64,000 bases of DNA from Sporanaerobacter acetigenes DSM 13106 (GCF_900130025.1 NZ_FQXR01000002.1:186001-250000); one strand, 5' to 3'. Shown: positions 1 to 8,662, counted from the stretch's first letter. Notes: generated by a model not told the origin, from the letters alone. Numbers and translations: made by a program.

Positions 1-188
1 GCATCACTAAACAAAGGCCCATGAGGAGTCACAAGTATTATTGTAGATGGACTTTCCTCTTTAATGTCTAGTGCCATCTTTTTAACTCCATCAAGAGTTT
101 CTCTTGCTAATTTTTCCTCCCCTCTCCCAATTTCCTCAACGATTATAGGAGGATGTGGAGAAACATAAGCTCCTAATATTTTTCCCAT
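1..188 (-). CDS. LigB-type dioxygenase-like protein (AmmeMemoRadiSam protein A/B type), 5' part only
   Basis: The gene runs off the left edge, so only about 62 N-terminal residues are visible. They begin MGKILGAYVSPHPP and continue to VTPHGPLF. This pattern, with its PHPP and TPHG histidine motifs, is that of the catalytic LigB (class III extradiol dioxygenase-like) domain, which in anaerobes is usually fused or linked to AMMECR1 and a radical SAM protein. The function of that trio is not established. The start ATG (186-188) follows a GGGGTGAAATT ribosome site. Because the rest is missing I cannot tell whether an AMMECR1 domain follows. Confidence 0.6.
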   Translation of the reverse strand, partial: MGKILGAYVSPHPPIIVEEIGRGEEKLARETLDGVKKMALDIKEESPSTIILVTPHGPLFSD

Positions 189-238
189 CTAATTTCACCC
201 CTAATAATTTTTTAGATTTATCTGTCATAATCACCATC

Positions 239-272
239 GGGACGGTAATCGACCAGCCAAGCGAAACGTCCC
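239..272. repeat. Constant-loop hairpin repeat, copy 1
   Basis: GGGACG and CGTCCC pair around a loop containing GACCAGCCAAGCGAAACG. It lies just past the stop of the carboxypeptidase gene. A near-identical copy sits at 45435-45468, and relatives with other stems are at 1213, 4751, 7367, 13480 and 18006. Confidence 0.6.
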
Positions 273-280
273 CGTGGAGG

Positions 281-1195
281 CTATCTTGAAAGCTTAATTG
301 TCTTGGTCTTTGTATCCATAGTACACATTGTCCCCAGTGGGATTGTCGCCATAGGATGGCAATGTCCTGACTTTATATTGTACATTACAGGCTTTTTATA
401 TCCTCTCAAAACATCTTTTAGCATTTCTTCCGTTGTATAATTCTCGTCCGATTTATTTGTACAATTTGTAAATTCACCAAATATTATTCCTTTTGCATCC
501 TCTAATTTCCCTGAGTATTTCAACTGATACATCATTCTATCAAGTCTTTCTACGCTTTCATTTACATCTTCAATAAAAAGTATTTTCCCCTTCGTATCCA
601 CCTCATAGGGAGTACCAATCATAGAAGTAAGCAATGCCAAATTGCCACCTACAATGATTCCCTTGCTAGAACCTTCTACCATAGTTTTAAAATCTTCTCC
701 AGATGGATTTTCAAATATCAATTCATCTTCCATATTTAAAGCCTTCTCAAAACTTATTTTTGTAAAATCATCAAAATTGTTGAGCATATCAGATTCAACC
801 ATAGGTCCATGGAAAACTACCATGCCACATTTTTGATTGAAGTTTACATTTAGATTTGTAATATCACTGTATCCAACAAATATTTTAGGATTTGCAGCTA
901 TCAAATCAAAATCCAGTTTATCCATTGTATGAGAACTGGTATCTCCACCTCTTATGCACCAGATGGCTTTTACCCTTTTGTCAGCAAACATCTCATTTAT
1001 TTCTTTTGCTCTTTCTTCTCCAGTACCTGCAGAATAACCGTGAATAGACAGATAAGTACATTTTCCCATTTTTACCTTGTATCCCATATCCTCAACAAGT
1101 TTTTTGCAAGCATCTGCTTTTTCTTTTGATACAGGAGAAGAGGGTGCTACAATAGCAATTCTATCACCTTTTCTCAACTTCTCCGGAAAAATCAC
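281..1195 (-). CDS. LD-carboxypeptidase (peptidase family S66)
   Basis: Cytoplasmic serine peptidase of the LdcA/MccF family, which cleaves an LD peptide bond in recycled muropeptides (LdcA) or in microcin-like compounds (MccF). The protein reads IFPEKLRKGDRIAIVAPSSP at its N-terminus, then AIWCIRGGDTS, FVGYSDITNL with the nucleophile-elbow region, and GGNLALLTSMIGTPYE, all S66 hallmarks. A longer frame to 1243 exists, but it would place the first residues inside the hairpin of the upstream gene. The GTG at 1193-1195, about ten bases after AAAGGAG, gives 304 residues, the family's usual size. The gene lies 3' of the aminotransferase gene, separated by a hairpin. Whether the substrate is murein or a peptide-nucleotide cannot be told. 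Confidence 0.85.
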   Translation of the reverse strand: MIFPEKLRKGDRIAIVAPSSPVSKEKADACKKLVEDMGYKVKMGKCTYLSIHGYSAGTGEERAKEINEMFADKRVKAIWCIRGGDTSSHTMDKLDFDLIAANPKIFVGYSDITNLNVNFNQKCGMVVFHGPMVESDMLNNFDDFTKISFEKALNMEDELIFENPSGEDFKTMVEGSSKGIIVGGNLALLTSMIGTPYEVDTKGKILFIEDVNESVERLDRMMYQLKYSGKLEDAKGIIFGEFTNCTNKSDENYTTEEMLKDVLRGYKKPVMYNIKSGHCHPMATIPLGTMCTMDTKTKTIKLSR

Positions 1196-1212
1196 AATTT
1201 TCACACTCCTTT

Positions 1213-1241
1213 GGTGGCATGGGGACGTTTTGTTTGCCACC
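1213..1241 (-). repeat. Constant-loop hairpin repeat, copy 2 (terminator position)
   Basis: Four bases after the aminotransferase stop, GGTGGCA and TGCCACC pair around a loop that reads AACAAAACGTCCCCA on the minus strand, the same loop family as the other copies. It probably ends or attenuates the aminotransferase transcript before the carboxypeptidase gene. Confidence 0.6.
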
Positions 1242-1244
1242 ATG

Positions 1245-2339
1245 CTATCCTATTATAATTTCGCACACTTTCTCTATTTCTTCCTTTTTTAGTCCTACTG
1301 AACTTGGCAAATTTATACCTCTTTTGCCCAATTCTTCTGTGACGGTTAAATCTCCGTGTCTACAGTTTTTATATGGTATCATCTCATGAACTGGTTCAAA
1401 AAATGGTCTAGTCTCAATATCATTTTCAGAAAAAGCTTTTATAAGTTCATCTCTACTCATTCTAAAATCATCTTCCACTACTATAGAATATAGCCAAAAC
1501 ACATTTTTTGCCCACTCCTTTTCTACAGGAAGTGTTATCCCATTTACATCCTTTAAAAACTCATCATAATATTTTCTATGTTCTCTTTTTTTCAATATAA
1601 ACTCATCTAAATTTTCCAATTGAGCACAGCCCATACTAGCATTTATATTGGGGAGCCTAAAATTGTATCCTATATCCGTATAGCTAAATCCATTGTTTTC
1701 ATGGAATACTCTAGCTTGAGTTGATAAAAACTTGGCTTTTTTTCCCAATTCCACATCATTGGTGACTAACATTCCTCCACCACCAGTAGTCATAAGTTTA
1801 TTTGCATTAAAACTAAAACATCCCATATGCCCAATACTTCCTATAGAATTTCCCTTGTACAAAGAACCCAATCCTTCTGTAGCATCTTCTATTACATACA
1901 AATTGTACTTACTTGCCAATTCCATTAAACTATCCATATCTACAGGATGGCCATATAGATGGACTGGCATAATAGCCTTAGTCCTTGGAGTTATGAGTTC
2001 TTCTACCTTTTTTACATCCATGGAAAAAGTATCTCTGCATACATCTACAAATACAGGCTCTGCCCCTACATATTTTATAGGATTCACTGTAGCTATATAT
2101 GTAAGAGATGGTACTATAACCTCATCCCCTTCTTTTATTCCTAAAACTCTCAAAGCCAAGTGAAGAGCACTAGTCCCATTGGGAGTAACTACTCCCCTAT
2201 TTGCCCCTACAAATTTTTTAAAATCCTTTTCAAATCTATCTACAAAACTTCCTATTCCGCCAACTGCATTGTTGTTTAAACATTCCTCTATATATTTCCA
2301 CTCGTTTCCCTTAATTTCTGCTACACACAAAGGTATCAT
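1245..2339 (-). CDS. DegT/DnrJ/EryC1-family PLP aminotransferase
   Basis: Sugar-nucleotide aminotransferase of fold type I (364 aa), of the kind that installs an amino group on a keto-sugar for surface polysaccharide or glycoprotein (LegC/perosamine-synthase-like). Visible landmarks are TPNGTSALHLAL (phosphate-binding loop, about residues 52-63), the PLP-contacting Asp in VIEDATEGLG (about 152) and the Schiff-base lysine in FNANKLMTTGGGG (K181). The start ATG follows AGGAG with good spacing. No other polysaccharide genes lie in the window, so the sugar substrate is unknown. It is preceded at 24 bp by the uncharacterised gene at 2363-2989 and may share its transcript. Confidence 0.85.
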   Translation of the reverse strand: MIPLCVAEIKGNEWKYIEECLNNNAVGGIGSFVDRFEKDFKKFVGANRGVVTPNGTSALHLALRVLGIKEGDEVIVPSLTYIATVNPIKYVGAEPVFVDVCRDTFSMDVKKVEELITPRTKAIMPVHLYGHPVDMDSLMELASKYNLYVIEDATEGLGSLYKGNSIGSIGHMGCFSFNANKLMTTGGGGMLVTNDVELGKKAKFLSTQARVFHENNGFSYTDIGYNFRLPNINASMGCAQLENLDEFILKKREHRKYYDEFLKDVNGITLPVEKEWAKNVFWLYSIVVEDDFRMSRDELIKAFSENDIETRPFFEPVHEMIPYKNCRHGDLTVTEELGKRGINLPSSVGLKKEEIEKVCEIIIG

Positions 2340-2362
2340 AAAATCAACTCCTATGAATAATT

Positions 2363-2989
2363 TTAGTTGAGCAAACTCATATCCAATTCTCTATTCACTA
2401 AAAACTCCAATTTTTCCTTCATATCTTCAAATAATGGAGCTATTTCACCATAAAGTATCTCTGGAACAAAATTTAAATCATCGCTAGCCAATATATCTTG
2501 AAAATCCACCATTATCTCCCTCAGCTCATATGTGTCTTTTATATATAAATTCCACAATTCATAATCATTAACTATATATTTAAGTTCATTGTCAGCATCT
2601 AATGTTTCAGTGGCATCTAATATCCATTTTATTTTTTCGAACAAATCCACAAGCTTTGCCCAAGTCCCCTCTGTAGCATCATTGTAAAATTCATTAGCTA
2701 ACACTTGAATTTTAGGGACATACTCTTCCATAGTCTCTATAATATATACAATCAGATCTTTTGCCAATTCCCTTGGAGTTTTAGTGAAAACTTTTACTTC
2801 CTTTATATCATAAATATTTTCATTGAAATAATCATAAAAATCCTCATAGATATGTTTCCCATCAACCTCCAAATGACTTAGAGCATATTTTTCATCTGAA
2901 AGTATATTGTCTACATCCTCAAATATATTGTCTATATACTTTTTTTCATTTTTGTATTCTAATATCTTATCAAGAATATATATTTTCAT
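2363..2989 (-). CDS. Uncharacterised acidic helical protein
   Basis: I do not recognise a family. The 208-residue product is strongly acidic and predicted largely helical, with many Asp/Glu-Tyr pairs, no signal peptide and no membrane segment, so it is probably cytoplasmic. The ATG at 2987-2989 is chosen because GGAGG lies ten bases upstream. An ATG 15 bases earlier overlaps that ribosome site and is unlikely. It probably begins a short operon with the aminotransferase downstream. The gene has the base composition of its neighbours and shows no damage. Confidence 0.7.
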   Translation of the reverse strand: MKIYILDKILEYKNEKKYIDNIFEDVDNILSDEKYALSHLEVDGKHIYEDFYDYFNENIYDIKEVKVFTKTPRELAKDLIVYIIETMEEYVPKIQVLANEFYNDATEGTWAKLVDLFEKIKWILDATETLDADNELKYIVNDYELWNLYIKDTYELREIMVDFQDILASDDLNFVPEILYGEIAPLFEDMKEKLEFLVNRELDMSLLN

Positions 2990-3177
2990 TAAAATTACCT
3001 CCATGATAATTGTATATATATCTTGGACAATTGTAAATCTTTTTTAAAAACTATTTTCATAAAACCCTTTACATTTATACATCATTCATTATAAAATATA
3101 GCTTAACTTATATTTTAATTTCCAGCAATCAGGGTATGATTGTATTAAATGAATACAAAGATTTAAGAGGTGATTTT

Positions 3178-3408
3178 ATGATTTCGCAAAGCATTTTAAG
3201 GAAAAAATCCATCAAATTTTTAGAGTATATGGGAATCTATCCAGATGATTGTGAAACTGAAGAAGAATTGGATGAATATATAGATACCCTTTCCATATTA
3301 GAATTTGAGGCAGAAGAAAATGGCGGATTAATCTATGAATTTGACGATGAATCCTATATAGTCATTAATTTCATAGATGGAGAATATTTGATAGCTCCTG
3401 TAGAATAG
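3178..3408 (+). CDS. Small acidic hypothetical protein
   Basis: A 76-residue product beginning MISQSILRKKSIKFLEYM. It has a basic N-terminal helix followed by a very acidic stretch rich in Glu/Asp and a C-terminus ending EYLIAPVE. No signal peptide or membrane segment is seen and the family is not recognised. The start at 3178 is preferred over one at 3136 because AGAGGTGAT lies directly upstream. The gene is monocistronic: divergent from 2363-2989 and followed by a strong bidirectional terminator. Confidence 0.65.
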   Translation: MISQSILRKKSIKFLEYMGIYPDDCETEEELDEYIDTLSILEFEAEENGGLIYEFDDESYIVINFIDGEYLIAPVE

Positions 3409-3417
3409 GTGCATATA

Positions 3418-3448
3418 AAGTCCTTTGATCTTTAAGATCAAAGGACTT
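3418..3448. terminator. Bidirectional intrinsic terminator
   Basis: AAGTCCTTTGATC pairs with GATCAAAGGACTT across a five-base loop, between the convergent small acidic gene and methionine gamma-lyase gene. A T-rich tail (TCTTTGTTTG) follows on the plus strand. Confidence 0.8.
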
Positions 3449-3465
3449 CTTTGTTTGTCACCTTG

Positions 3466-4653
3466 CTACCTTTCCAAAGCTTGTTCTAAATCTTCTATTA
3501 TATCTCTATAATCCTCAAGACCAACGGATATTCTAATCATGCTTTCTGTAAGTCCAAATTCTATCAACTTTTCATGAGGGTATCCTCTATGAGTCATGGC
3601 TGCTGGAAATTCCACTAATGTTTCGCAATCTCCCAAACTAACTGCCAACTGAGCCAATTTCAAGTTTTCCACAAATTTTTTGGCTTCTTCCATTCCACCA
3701 TCTATTTCGAAGCTTATCATGGCTCCAAATCCATTCATCTGTTTTTTAGCTATTTCATGACCCCCAAAACTTTCAATACCAGGATACATAACTTTCTTTA
3801 CCTTTTTGTGAGACTGGAGAAAATTTGCTACTTTCATTGCATTTTCTTCATGTTGCCTCATTCTAACCCCAAGGGTTTTAAGTCCTCTCAAAAGTAACCA
3901 TGCATTGAAAGGACTCATGACTCCACCAAATTCACACATATAATCAAATTTTAAATAATTTATATAGTCTGCATCTTTAGCTATTGCAACTCCACCTACT
4001 ACATCTCCATGACCACATATGTATTTTGTAGCACTATGAACTACCACATCCGCTCCCAACAGTAGTGGATTTTGGAAATATGGAGAAGCAAAAGTATTGT
4101 CTACAACTACTTTTATACTTCTCTCCTTTGCTATTTCCACTACCCCTTTTATGTCTATAATTGATAAATTGGGATTGGATGGAGTTTCAAAATATATAAC
4201 CTTTGTGTTTTCATCTATGGAAGCTTTTAATTCTTCCAATTTCCCGAGATCCACCATTTTATATTCCACATTATATTGAGGCAAAATATTGGTAACTACA
4301 TTGTAGCTTGAACCATAAAGAGTCCTATGAACTATGACTTTGTCATCTGGTTTTAAAAGAGAAAACAAAACTGAACTAATAGCTGCCATTCCCGATGCAA
4401 AAGCTACAGCTCCAGCTCCAAATTCCAACTCAACCATTCTATTTTCAAACAATCTTAGCGTTGGATTGTTTCCCCTAGTATATACATAATCATCTGACTG
4501 AAAACTCATTACCTTCTCTACATGTTCTATATCGTCAAATACAAAAGTTGATGTTTGAAATATTGGTGGATTTAGAGCATTGTTTGGATTTTTTCCCGAA
4601 CTTCCACCATGTATTGTTTTAGTATCAAAATGGTAATTTTTATTTTTGTCCAT
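3466..4653 (-). CDS. megL: Methionine gamma-lyase (Cys/Met metabolism PLP enzyme)
   Basis: Cytosolic PLP enzyme predicted to split L-methionine into methanethiol, 2-oxobutyrate and ammonia. The 395-residue protein has the family's ETKTIHGG-like N-terminus (DTKTIHGG), YTRGNNPT, the LYGSSY phosphate/substrate loop, DNTFASPYFQNP, and the aldimine lysine in VVHSATKY. The position that is an active-site Cys in well-studied methionine lyases (LYGC) is Ser here, so cystathionine lyase or O-acetylhomoserine chemistry cannot be excluded. The start ATG follows GGAGG. The gene is monocistronic. A 30-bp sequence 58-87 bases upstream recurs before the neighbouring sigma-factor gene. Confidence 0.8.
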   Translation of the reverse strand: MDKNKNYHFDTKTIHGGSSGKNPNNALNPPIFQTSTFVFDDIEHVEKVMSFQSDDYVYTRGNNPTLRLFENRMVELEFGAGAVAFASGMAAISSVLFSLLKPDDKVIVHRTLYGSSYNVVTNILPQYNVEYKMVDLGKLEELKASIDENTKVIYFETPSNPNLSIIDIKGVVEIAKERSIKVVVDNTFASPYFQNPLLLGADVVVHSATKYICGHGDVVGGVAIAKDADYINYLKFDYMCEFGGVMSPFNAWLLLRGLKTLGVRMRQHEENAMKVANFLQSHKKVKKVMYPGIESFGGHEIAKKQMNGFGAMISFEIDGGMEEAKKFVENLKLAQLAVSLGDCETLVEFPAAMTHRGYPHEKLIEFGLTESMIRISVGLEDYRDIIEDLEQALER

Positions 4654-4710
4654 AAATTTTCCTCCATTCTATTTAACTAATGAAGAATTTCTACATTTCT
4701 TTATATTTTC

Positions 4711-4740
4711 CTTCTTTTAAGTCAATTATTGCACATAATA
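4711..4740. repeat. 30-bp repeat, copy A
   Basis: Matches 6375-6404 at 28 of 30 positions in the same orientation. The two copies bracket the sigma/anti-sigma pair at 4792-6221. Read on the minus strand it contains TTGACT followed by an AT-rich stretch, so it could also be promoter or operator DNA for the lyase gene. Confidence 0.6.
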
Positions 4741-4750
4741 AAAATGTAAA

Positions 4751-4781
4751 AGGTGGCAAACAAACACTCTCATTGCCACCT
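4751..4781 (-). terminator. Terminator hairpin of anti-sigma gene (constant-loop family relative)
   Basis: AGGTGGCAA pairs with TTGCCACCT around a 13-base loop. On the minus strand it lies ten bases past the anti-sigma stop and is followed by TTTTACATTTTT. Stem sequence GGTGGC is shared with copies at 1213 and 13480. Confidence 0.65.
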
Positions 4782-4791
4782 TCAAAATTAT

Positions 4792-5682
4792 TTATTTAAT
4801 TGATTCAGCAATTTTTATATTTTCGTTTTTCCCAAAACTAGTGTACATTAAGTATCTTACATCATTTGCTTCCCAAACAATTCCCTCATCTCCTACAATA
4901 GCTTCTTTACCATTTACCTTTACTTTTTCGACATTGTTAAAAAAGGTTTCACTGGATGATTCTTCACATATATAAGTTTGAAATATAGATATTGGTTCTT
5001 CTGTTTTGTTATTTATATAATATACACCGCACCCTCCATCAAAAATCTCTCCATTGTCTTCTTTATAAAACTCAGCATAATCAAATTCAAATCCTTCTGG
5101 CAAATAAGTTGGTAACTTTACATCAAAACAAGTATATCCATTTAATTTCTTAGGATCTTTAACGATTACATCATCAACTGGATTCTCTTCTGCATTTTTC
5201 TCCATATTTTCTTTTTGTACTGCTTCTGTTATCAATGTTCCATCAGAATCTACGCCAAAAACTTTTTCTCCATTTTCATTATACATTTCATCTTTATTAG
5301 CTAATGTAATCTTTTCTATTACATTCCCATCTTTATCAAATACTTTTCCTTTGGCTGCTTCAGGTAGTTCTTGATCCTTCCATTTAATATCTTGGTTTTC
5401 AAATATTGTTATATTGCTTAAAGATAAAGATTTAATAATTTTGTCTACTAATTCTTGTGCAAAAGCTGTTTGCATAGTTATTGTCAATGCACATAATATA
5501 GATGCAGCTATGATTCCTGTTTTTCTCATCTTAACTGTCCTTTTCATATTTTCGTCCCCCTTATTTTTGATAGTACTTAAGATATTGTCAAATTCTTCAT
5601 TAATATCTTCTGGTATTTTATTTAGTTCTTTCTTAAATTTTTCTTTCATCTTAGCATCAAATAATTCATCATTATTCGTCAT
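4792..5682 (-). CDS. Anti-sigma factor-like membrane protein with DUF4367 domain
   Basis: Partner of the ECF sigma factor directly upstream (2-base gap). The 296-residue protein has an acidic cytoplasmic N-terminus (about 1-50), one membrane segment (GIIAASILCALTITMQTAFA, about 53-72) and a long extracytoplasmic part. The C-terminal 130 residues, starting at LPTYLPEGFEFDYAEFY, match the DUF4367 pattern found in Firmicute anti-sigma/RsgI-like proteins. I infer that the N-terminus binds the sigma factor and the outer domain senses an envelope signal. The signal is unknown. Confidence 0.75.
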   Translation of the reverse strand: MTNNDELFDAKMKEKFKKELNKIPEDINEEFDNILSTIKNKGDENMKRTVKMRKTGIIAASILCALTITMQTAFAQELVDKIIKSLSLSNITIFENQDIKWKDQELPEAAKGKVFDKDGNVIEKITLANKDEMYNENGEKVFGVDSDGTLITEAVQKENMEKNAEENPVDDVIVKDPKKLNGYTCFDVKLPTYLPEGFEFDYAEFYKEDNGEIFDGGCGVYYINNKTEEPISIFQTYICEESSSETFFNNVEKVKVNGKEAIVGDEGIVWEANDVRYLMYTSFGKNENIKIAESIK

Positions 5683-5684
5683 AA

Positions 5685-6221
5685 TTAATAATCCTCCCCT
5701 AATATTTTTCTTAGTTTCAATCTAGCTCTACTAAGTCTTGATTTAACTGTCCCTTTTGAAATATTTAAAATCTCTGATATATCTCTAACCGAAATATCTT
5801 CAAAATAGAATAATGTAATCAATATTCGTAATTCCTCATCTAATGAATTTATTGCTCTAACTAAATCCATATTTTCATAATCATCAGTATATTTTTCACC
5901 TATATCCCCAATATTCTCATCTAAAGAAATATTTCTTTTGTTTTTCCTCAATATTTCATTGCACTCATTGATTAAAATTCTTATCAACCAAGTTTTAAAA
6001 TACTCATCTTTTTCTAAAGTATGAATATTTTGAAATGCTTTCATCAATGTATTTTGAATGGCATCTTTTACATCTTCTTCATTTTTTAAAATTCCCCTAG
6101 CCACTCTATAAATGTTTAATCTATTTTGATCTATAAGTGCTAAAAACGCTTCATTATCTCCTTTCTTTGCTTTATATACTTCTGTGTTCCTTCTACGTTT
6201 TGAAAATGATGTCAGTTCCAT
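5685..6221 (-). CDS. ECF-type RNA polymerase sigma factor 1
   Basis: A 178-residue sigma-70 family protein with region 2 (VARGILKNEEDVKDAIQNT, about 42-60) and region 4 helix-turn-helix (VRDISEILNISKGTVKSRLSRARLKLRK, about 143-170). The start ATG follows AGGAGGATAA. It is followed at 2 bases by a membrane anti-sigma gene, the usual arrangement for a signal-responsive pair. ECF sigma factors commonly drive their own operon. The 30-bp repeat about 150 bases upstream, also found before the methionine lyase gene, could be part of that control. Confidence 0.9.
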   Translation of the reverse strand: MELTSFSKRRRNTEVYKAKKGDNEAFLALIDQNRLNIYRVARGILKNEEDVKDAIQNTLMKAFQNIHTLEKDEYFKTWLIRILINECNEILRKNKRNISLDENIGDIGEKYTDDYENMDLVRAINSLDEELRILITLFYFEDISVRDISEILNISKGTVKSRLSRARLKLRKILGEDY

Positions 6222-6374
6222 TTTATCCTCCTACTCCTCTTTTACTTAGCTAAGTATTACACTTATTAGATGGATAACAATCGAATATGGTTCTCTATAT
6301 TTTAATTTCATACAAAAACACTAAATCTATAAACAGCATTTTGTAAACTACTATTCTGTAAAAATTTTATTTTG

Positions 6375-6404
6375 CTTCTTTTAAATCAATTATTACACAT
6401 AATA
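6375..6404. repeat. 30-bp repeat, copy B
   Basis: Same orientation and 28 of 30 identical to 4711-4740. It lies in the divergent region between the sigma-factor gene and nadE. Confidence 0.6.
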
Positions 6405-6493
6405 TAAATAATGATAAACAAAATATATTATCATCAATAGAAAATGTAGTATAATATATTTGGAAATTAAATCTAATTTAGGAGTTGGGTGAA

Positions 6494-7321
6494 ATGGAAG
6501 AGATAAAAAAATTTATAGCGGATAATATAGAAAAATATAAGTATAAAGGTGTTGTTGTGGGAATCAGCGGAGGAATTGATTCTGCTGTAGTAGGAAAACT
6601 ACTTAAAGACTCATTGGGAAGAGACAAAGTTTTGGGTTTGATACTTCCTGAAAGGGACACTGCCAAAGATACAGTTGAAGATGCAATTCTTGTATGTGAT
6701 TATATTGGAATCGAATATAAAATAATTGACTTGACTGGAGTCATAAGAAAAATAGGGGTTTATTCTTTAAAGCCTCCTGCTTTTCCTTTCCCAAAGGCCA
6801 TTCAAAATAGATATTCTAAAAATGTATGGACTTCTCAAGAAAATCCTTTTATACAGGACTTGACTACTCAAGGAGATAAAAGTTTTTCTGAAAGCCTTGC
6901 ATATTACAGAGCAAAACCAAGAATCAGAACAATAACGCTATACTTTGAAGCTGAAAAGAGAGGATATGCTGTAGCTGGATGTACCAACAAAACCGAAGAA
7001 ATGACTGGATTTTATACAAAATGGGGAGATGAAGCCTGTGATATTGAGCCAATAAGGCATCTATATAAAACTGAAGTATTTGAACTTGCAAGAAAATTAA
7101 ATATTCCTCAAAAAATAATTGACAAGAAACCCAGTCCTGATATTGCACCAGGAATCACCGATGAATTTGCCCTTGGAATTGAATATGAGGAATTGGACAG
7201 AATACTTATGAAAATAGAAAACAATGAAGATCTGTCAAATGAAAATCAAAGTAGCGTAGAGAAAGTAAAAGAAATGCTTGAGAATAGGAAATATAGAGAA
7301 GTAAGACAATTGCATCTTTAG
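6494..7321 (+). CDS. nadE: NH3-dependent NAD(+) synthetase
   Basis: Last step of NAD synthesis: amidates deamido-NAD with ammonia and ATP. The 275-residue protein has the ATP-pyrophosphatase loop VVVGISGGIDSAVVGKLL (about 20-37), AGCTNKTEE and DIEPIRHLYKTEVFELA, which match NadE. No glutaminase (carbon-nitrogen hydrolase) domain is present, so free ammonia is the likely donor. The ATG at 6494 is chosen since AGGAG lies ten bases upstream; a TTG at 6485 touches the ribosome site. Monocistronic and divergent from the sigma gene. Confidence 0.92.
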   Translation: MEEIKKFIADNIEKYKYKGVVVGISGGIDSAVVGKLLKDSLGRDKVLGLILPERDTAKDTVEDAILVCDYIGIEYKIIDLTGVIRKIGVYSLKPPAFPFPKAIQNRYSKNVWTSQENPFIQDLTTQGDKSFSESLAYYRAKPRIRTITLYFEAEKRGYAVAGCTNKTEEMTGFYTKWGDEACDIEPIRHLYKTEVFELARKLNIPQKIIDKKPSPDIAPGITDEFALGIEYEELDRILMKIENNEDLSNENQSSVEKVKEMLENRKYREVRQLHL

Positions 7322-7366
7322 AAAACTAGAATTAGTAAAAGATTTGCCTGAAGAAGAAGGGTCATT

Positions 7367-7395
7367 TGATGCAAAAATAACCGTCCCCAGCGCAT
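7367..7395. repeat. Constant-loop hairpin repeat, copy 3
   Basis: ATGC/GCAT stem ends around AAAAATAACCGTCCCCAGC, between the convergent nadE and class V aminotransferase genes. The loop CCGTCCCCAG is shared with the copy at 18006. Confidence 0.5.
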
Positions 7396-7398
7396 GTC

Positions 7399-8532
7399 TT
7401 AAATTTCATCTACAAAATGCTTATGCAAACTGCCTTCTACTTCTACTCCTAGTTTCTTAATAGTTTCATCCAAAGCCTTTAATGTGATATATAATTTTTC
7501 TTCATAACAATTCTCTCCCATATGACCTATTCTTATAACTTTATCTTTTAGAAAATCAAATGCTCCTGCAATCATTATATTATGTTCTTCTATCATGGAG
7601 TTGTATATATCTTTAAACAATACTCCTTCAGGAACCAACATAGTTGTAACTGTACTTGAATATCCATCTAAAGGATAAAGTTTCAAACCAGATTTTAGTA
7701 TAGCAGTTCTCACAGCTTCTCCAATTTTCTTGTGTCTTTCTACATAATCATTTTTCCCTGAAATTCTATCTACTGCACAATTTAACCCATATATATCACT
7801 TATTGGTTGAGTATAAGGAAACCATTTTTCCTCATACCAATTCTTCCATATTGACAGATTACAATAAAAAGAAGCAATTGGAGTATGCCTATTGAGCATG
7901 ATTTCATAGGCTTTTTCGCTTATGCTCAAAATAGTTAATCCTGGAGGTGCAGATATACATTTTTGACTTCCTCCCAATACTATATCCATTTGCCATTTGT
8001 CTACTTCTACTGGTTCTCCTCCTATTGCCGACACTGCATCTACCACAGAAACTATTCCATATTCTTTAAGCAATGGACATATCTTATCTACAGGATTGGT
8101 AATTCCTGAAGGAGTTTCACAATAAACTACTGTAGCTAATTTAAAATCATGGTTATTTTCTAGAAATTTTTTTAATTTTTCTACATCAATGGCTCTTCTT
8201 CTATCTCCTTCAAAATAAACTACTTCTCCTCCATAGATTTTAACAAAATCTCCAAAACCTCTTCCAAATATACCATTTTCAATACAAAGAACCCTATCTC
8301 CAGGTTCTATAAGAGAGGCACAAGCTGCTTCCAAGCCCAATATTCCTTCTCCACTCAATATAAGTACATCTTCTTTAGTATTTAATAGTTTCTTAATTTT
8401 ATCACAAGTTTCTCTATAGTACTCGAAGAAATTCACATCTAAATCTGGATTAGTTATATTTTCTGCCATAGCCTTTCTCACATCTTCATGAACCTGTGTT
8501 GGTCCCGGAGTCATTATAAATGGAATTTTCAT
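7399..8532 (-). CDS. Class V aminotransferase (alanine/serine-glyoxylate type)
   Basis: PLP enzyme of 377 residues beginning MKIPFIMTPGPTQVHEDV, the usual opening of serine/alanine-glyoxylate aminotransferases and ureidoglycine-glyoxylate aminotransferases. The PLP lysine is in VLGGSQKCISAPPG (about 192), and the cofactor Asp in VVDAVSAIGGEP. It interconverts glyoxylate or pyruvate with glycine, alanine or serine; the exact donor cannot be read. The ATG follows GGAGGG. Monocistronic, ending against nadE with a repeat hairpin between them. Confidence 0.85.
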   Translation of the reverse strand: MKIPFIMTPGPTQVHEDVRKAMAENITNPDLDVNFFEYYRETCDKIKKLLNTKEDVLILSGEGILGLEAACASLIEPGDRVLCIENGIFGRGFGDFVKIYGGEVVYFEGDRRRAIDVEKLKKFLENNHDFKLATVVYCETPSGITNPVDKICPLLKEYGIVSVVDAVSAIGGEPVEVDKWQMDIVLGGSQKCISAPPGLTILSISEKAYEIMLNRHTPIASFYCNLSIWKNWYEEKWFPYTQPISDIYGLNCAVDRISGKNDYVERHKKIGEAVRTAILKSGLKLYPLDGYSSTVTTMLVPEGVLFKDIYNSMIEEHNIMIAGAFDFLKDKVIRIGHMGENCYEEKLYITLKALDETIKKLGVEVEGSLHKHFVDEI

Positions 8533-8628
8533 CTTTAAATCCCTCCTATTATTGTATCCATACGTTTTCGAAGTGTGTGTATTGCATTTTTATATTATCA
8601 TTACAGTTTATTTTTGTCAACAAGATAC

Positions 8629-8656
8629 AAAAAACAGGAGGAGACTGACTCCTTGT
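8629..8656 (-). terminator. Probable terminator of second anti-sigma gene
   Basis: On the minus strand ACAAGGAG pairs with CTCCTCCTGT (imperfect) and is followed by TTTTTTG, 7 bases past the stop. Confidence 0.5.
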
Positions 8657-8662
8657 GTTGTT

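Noticed and set aside
5414-5725. Plus-strand frame of 103 codons across the anti-sigma/sigma junction
   Set aside because: Antisense shadow with no ribosome site; the minus-strand genes are clearly recognised.
7322-7398. Short open stretch (LELVKDLPEEEGSFDAK) after nadE, out of frame
   Set aside because: Too short, no start, and NadE has its normal length; it may be a gene remnant but cannot be supported.
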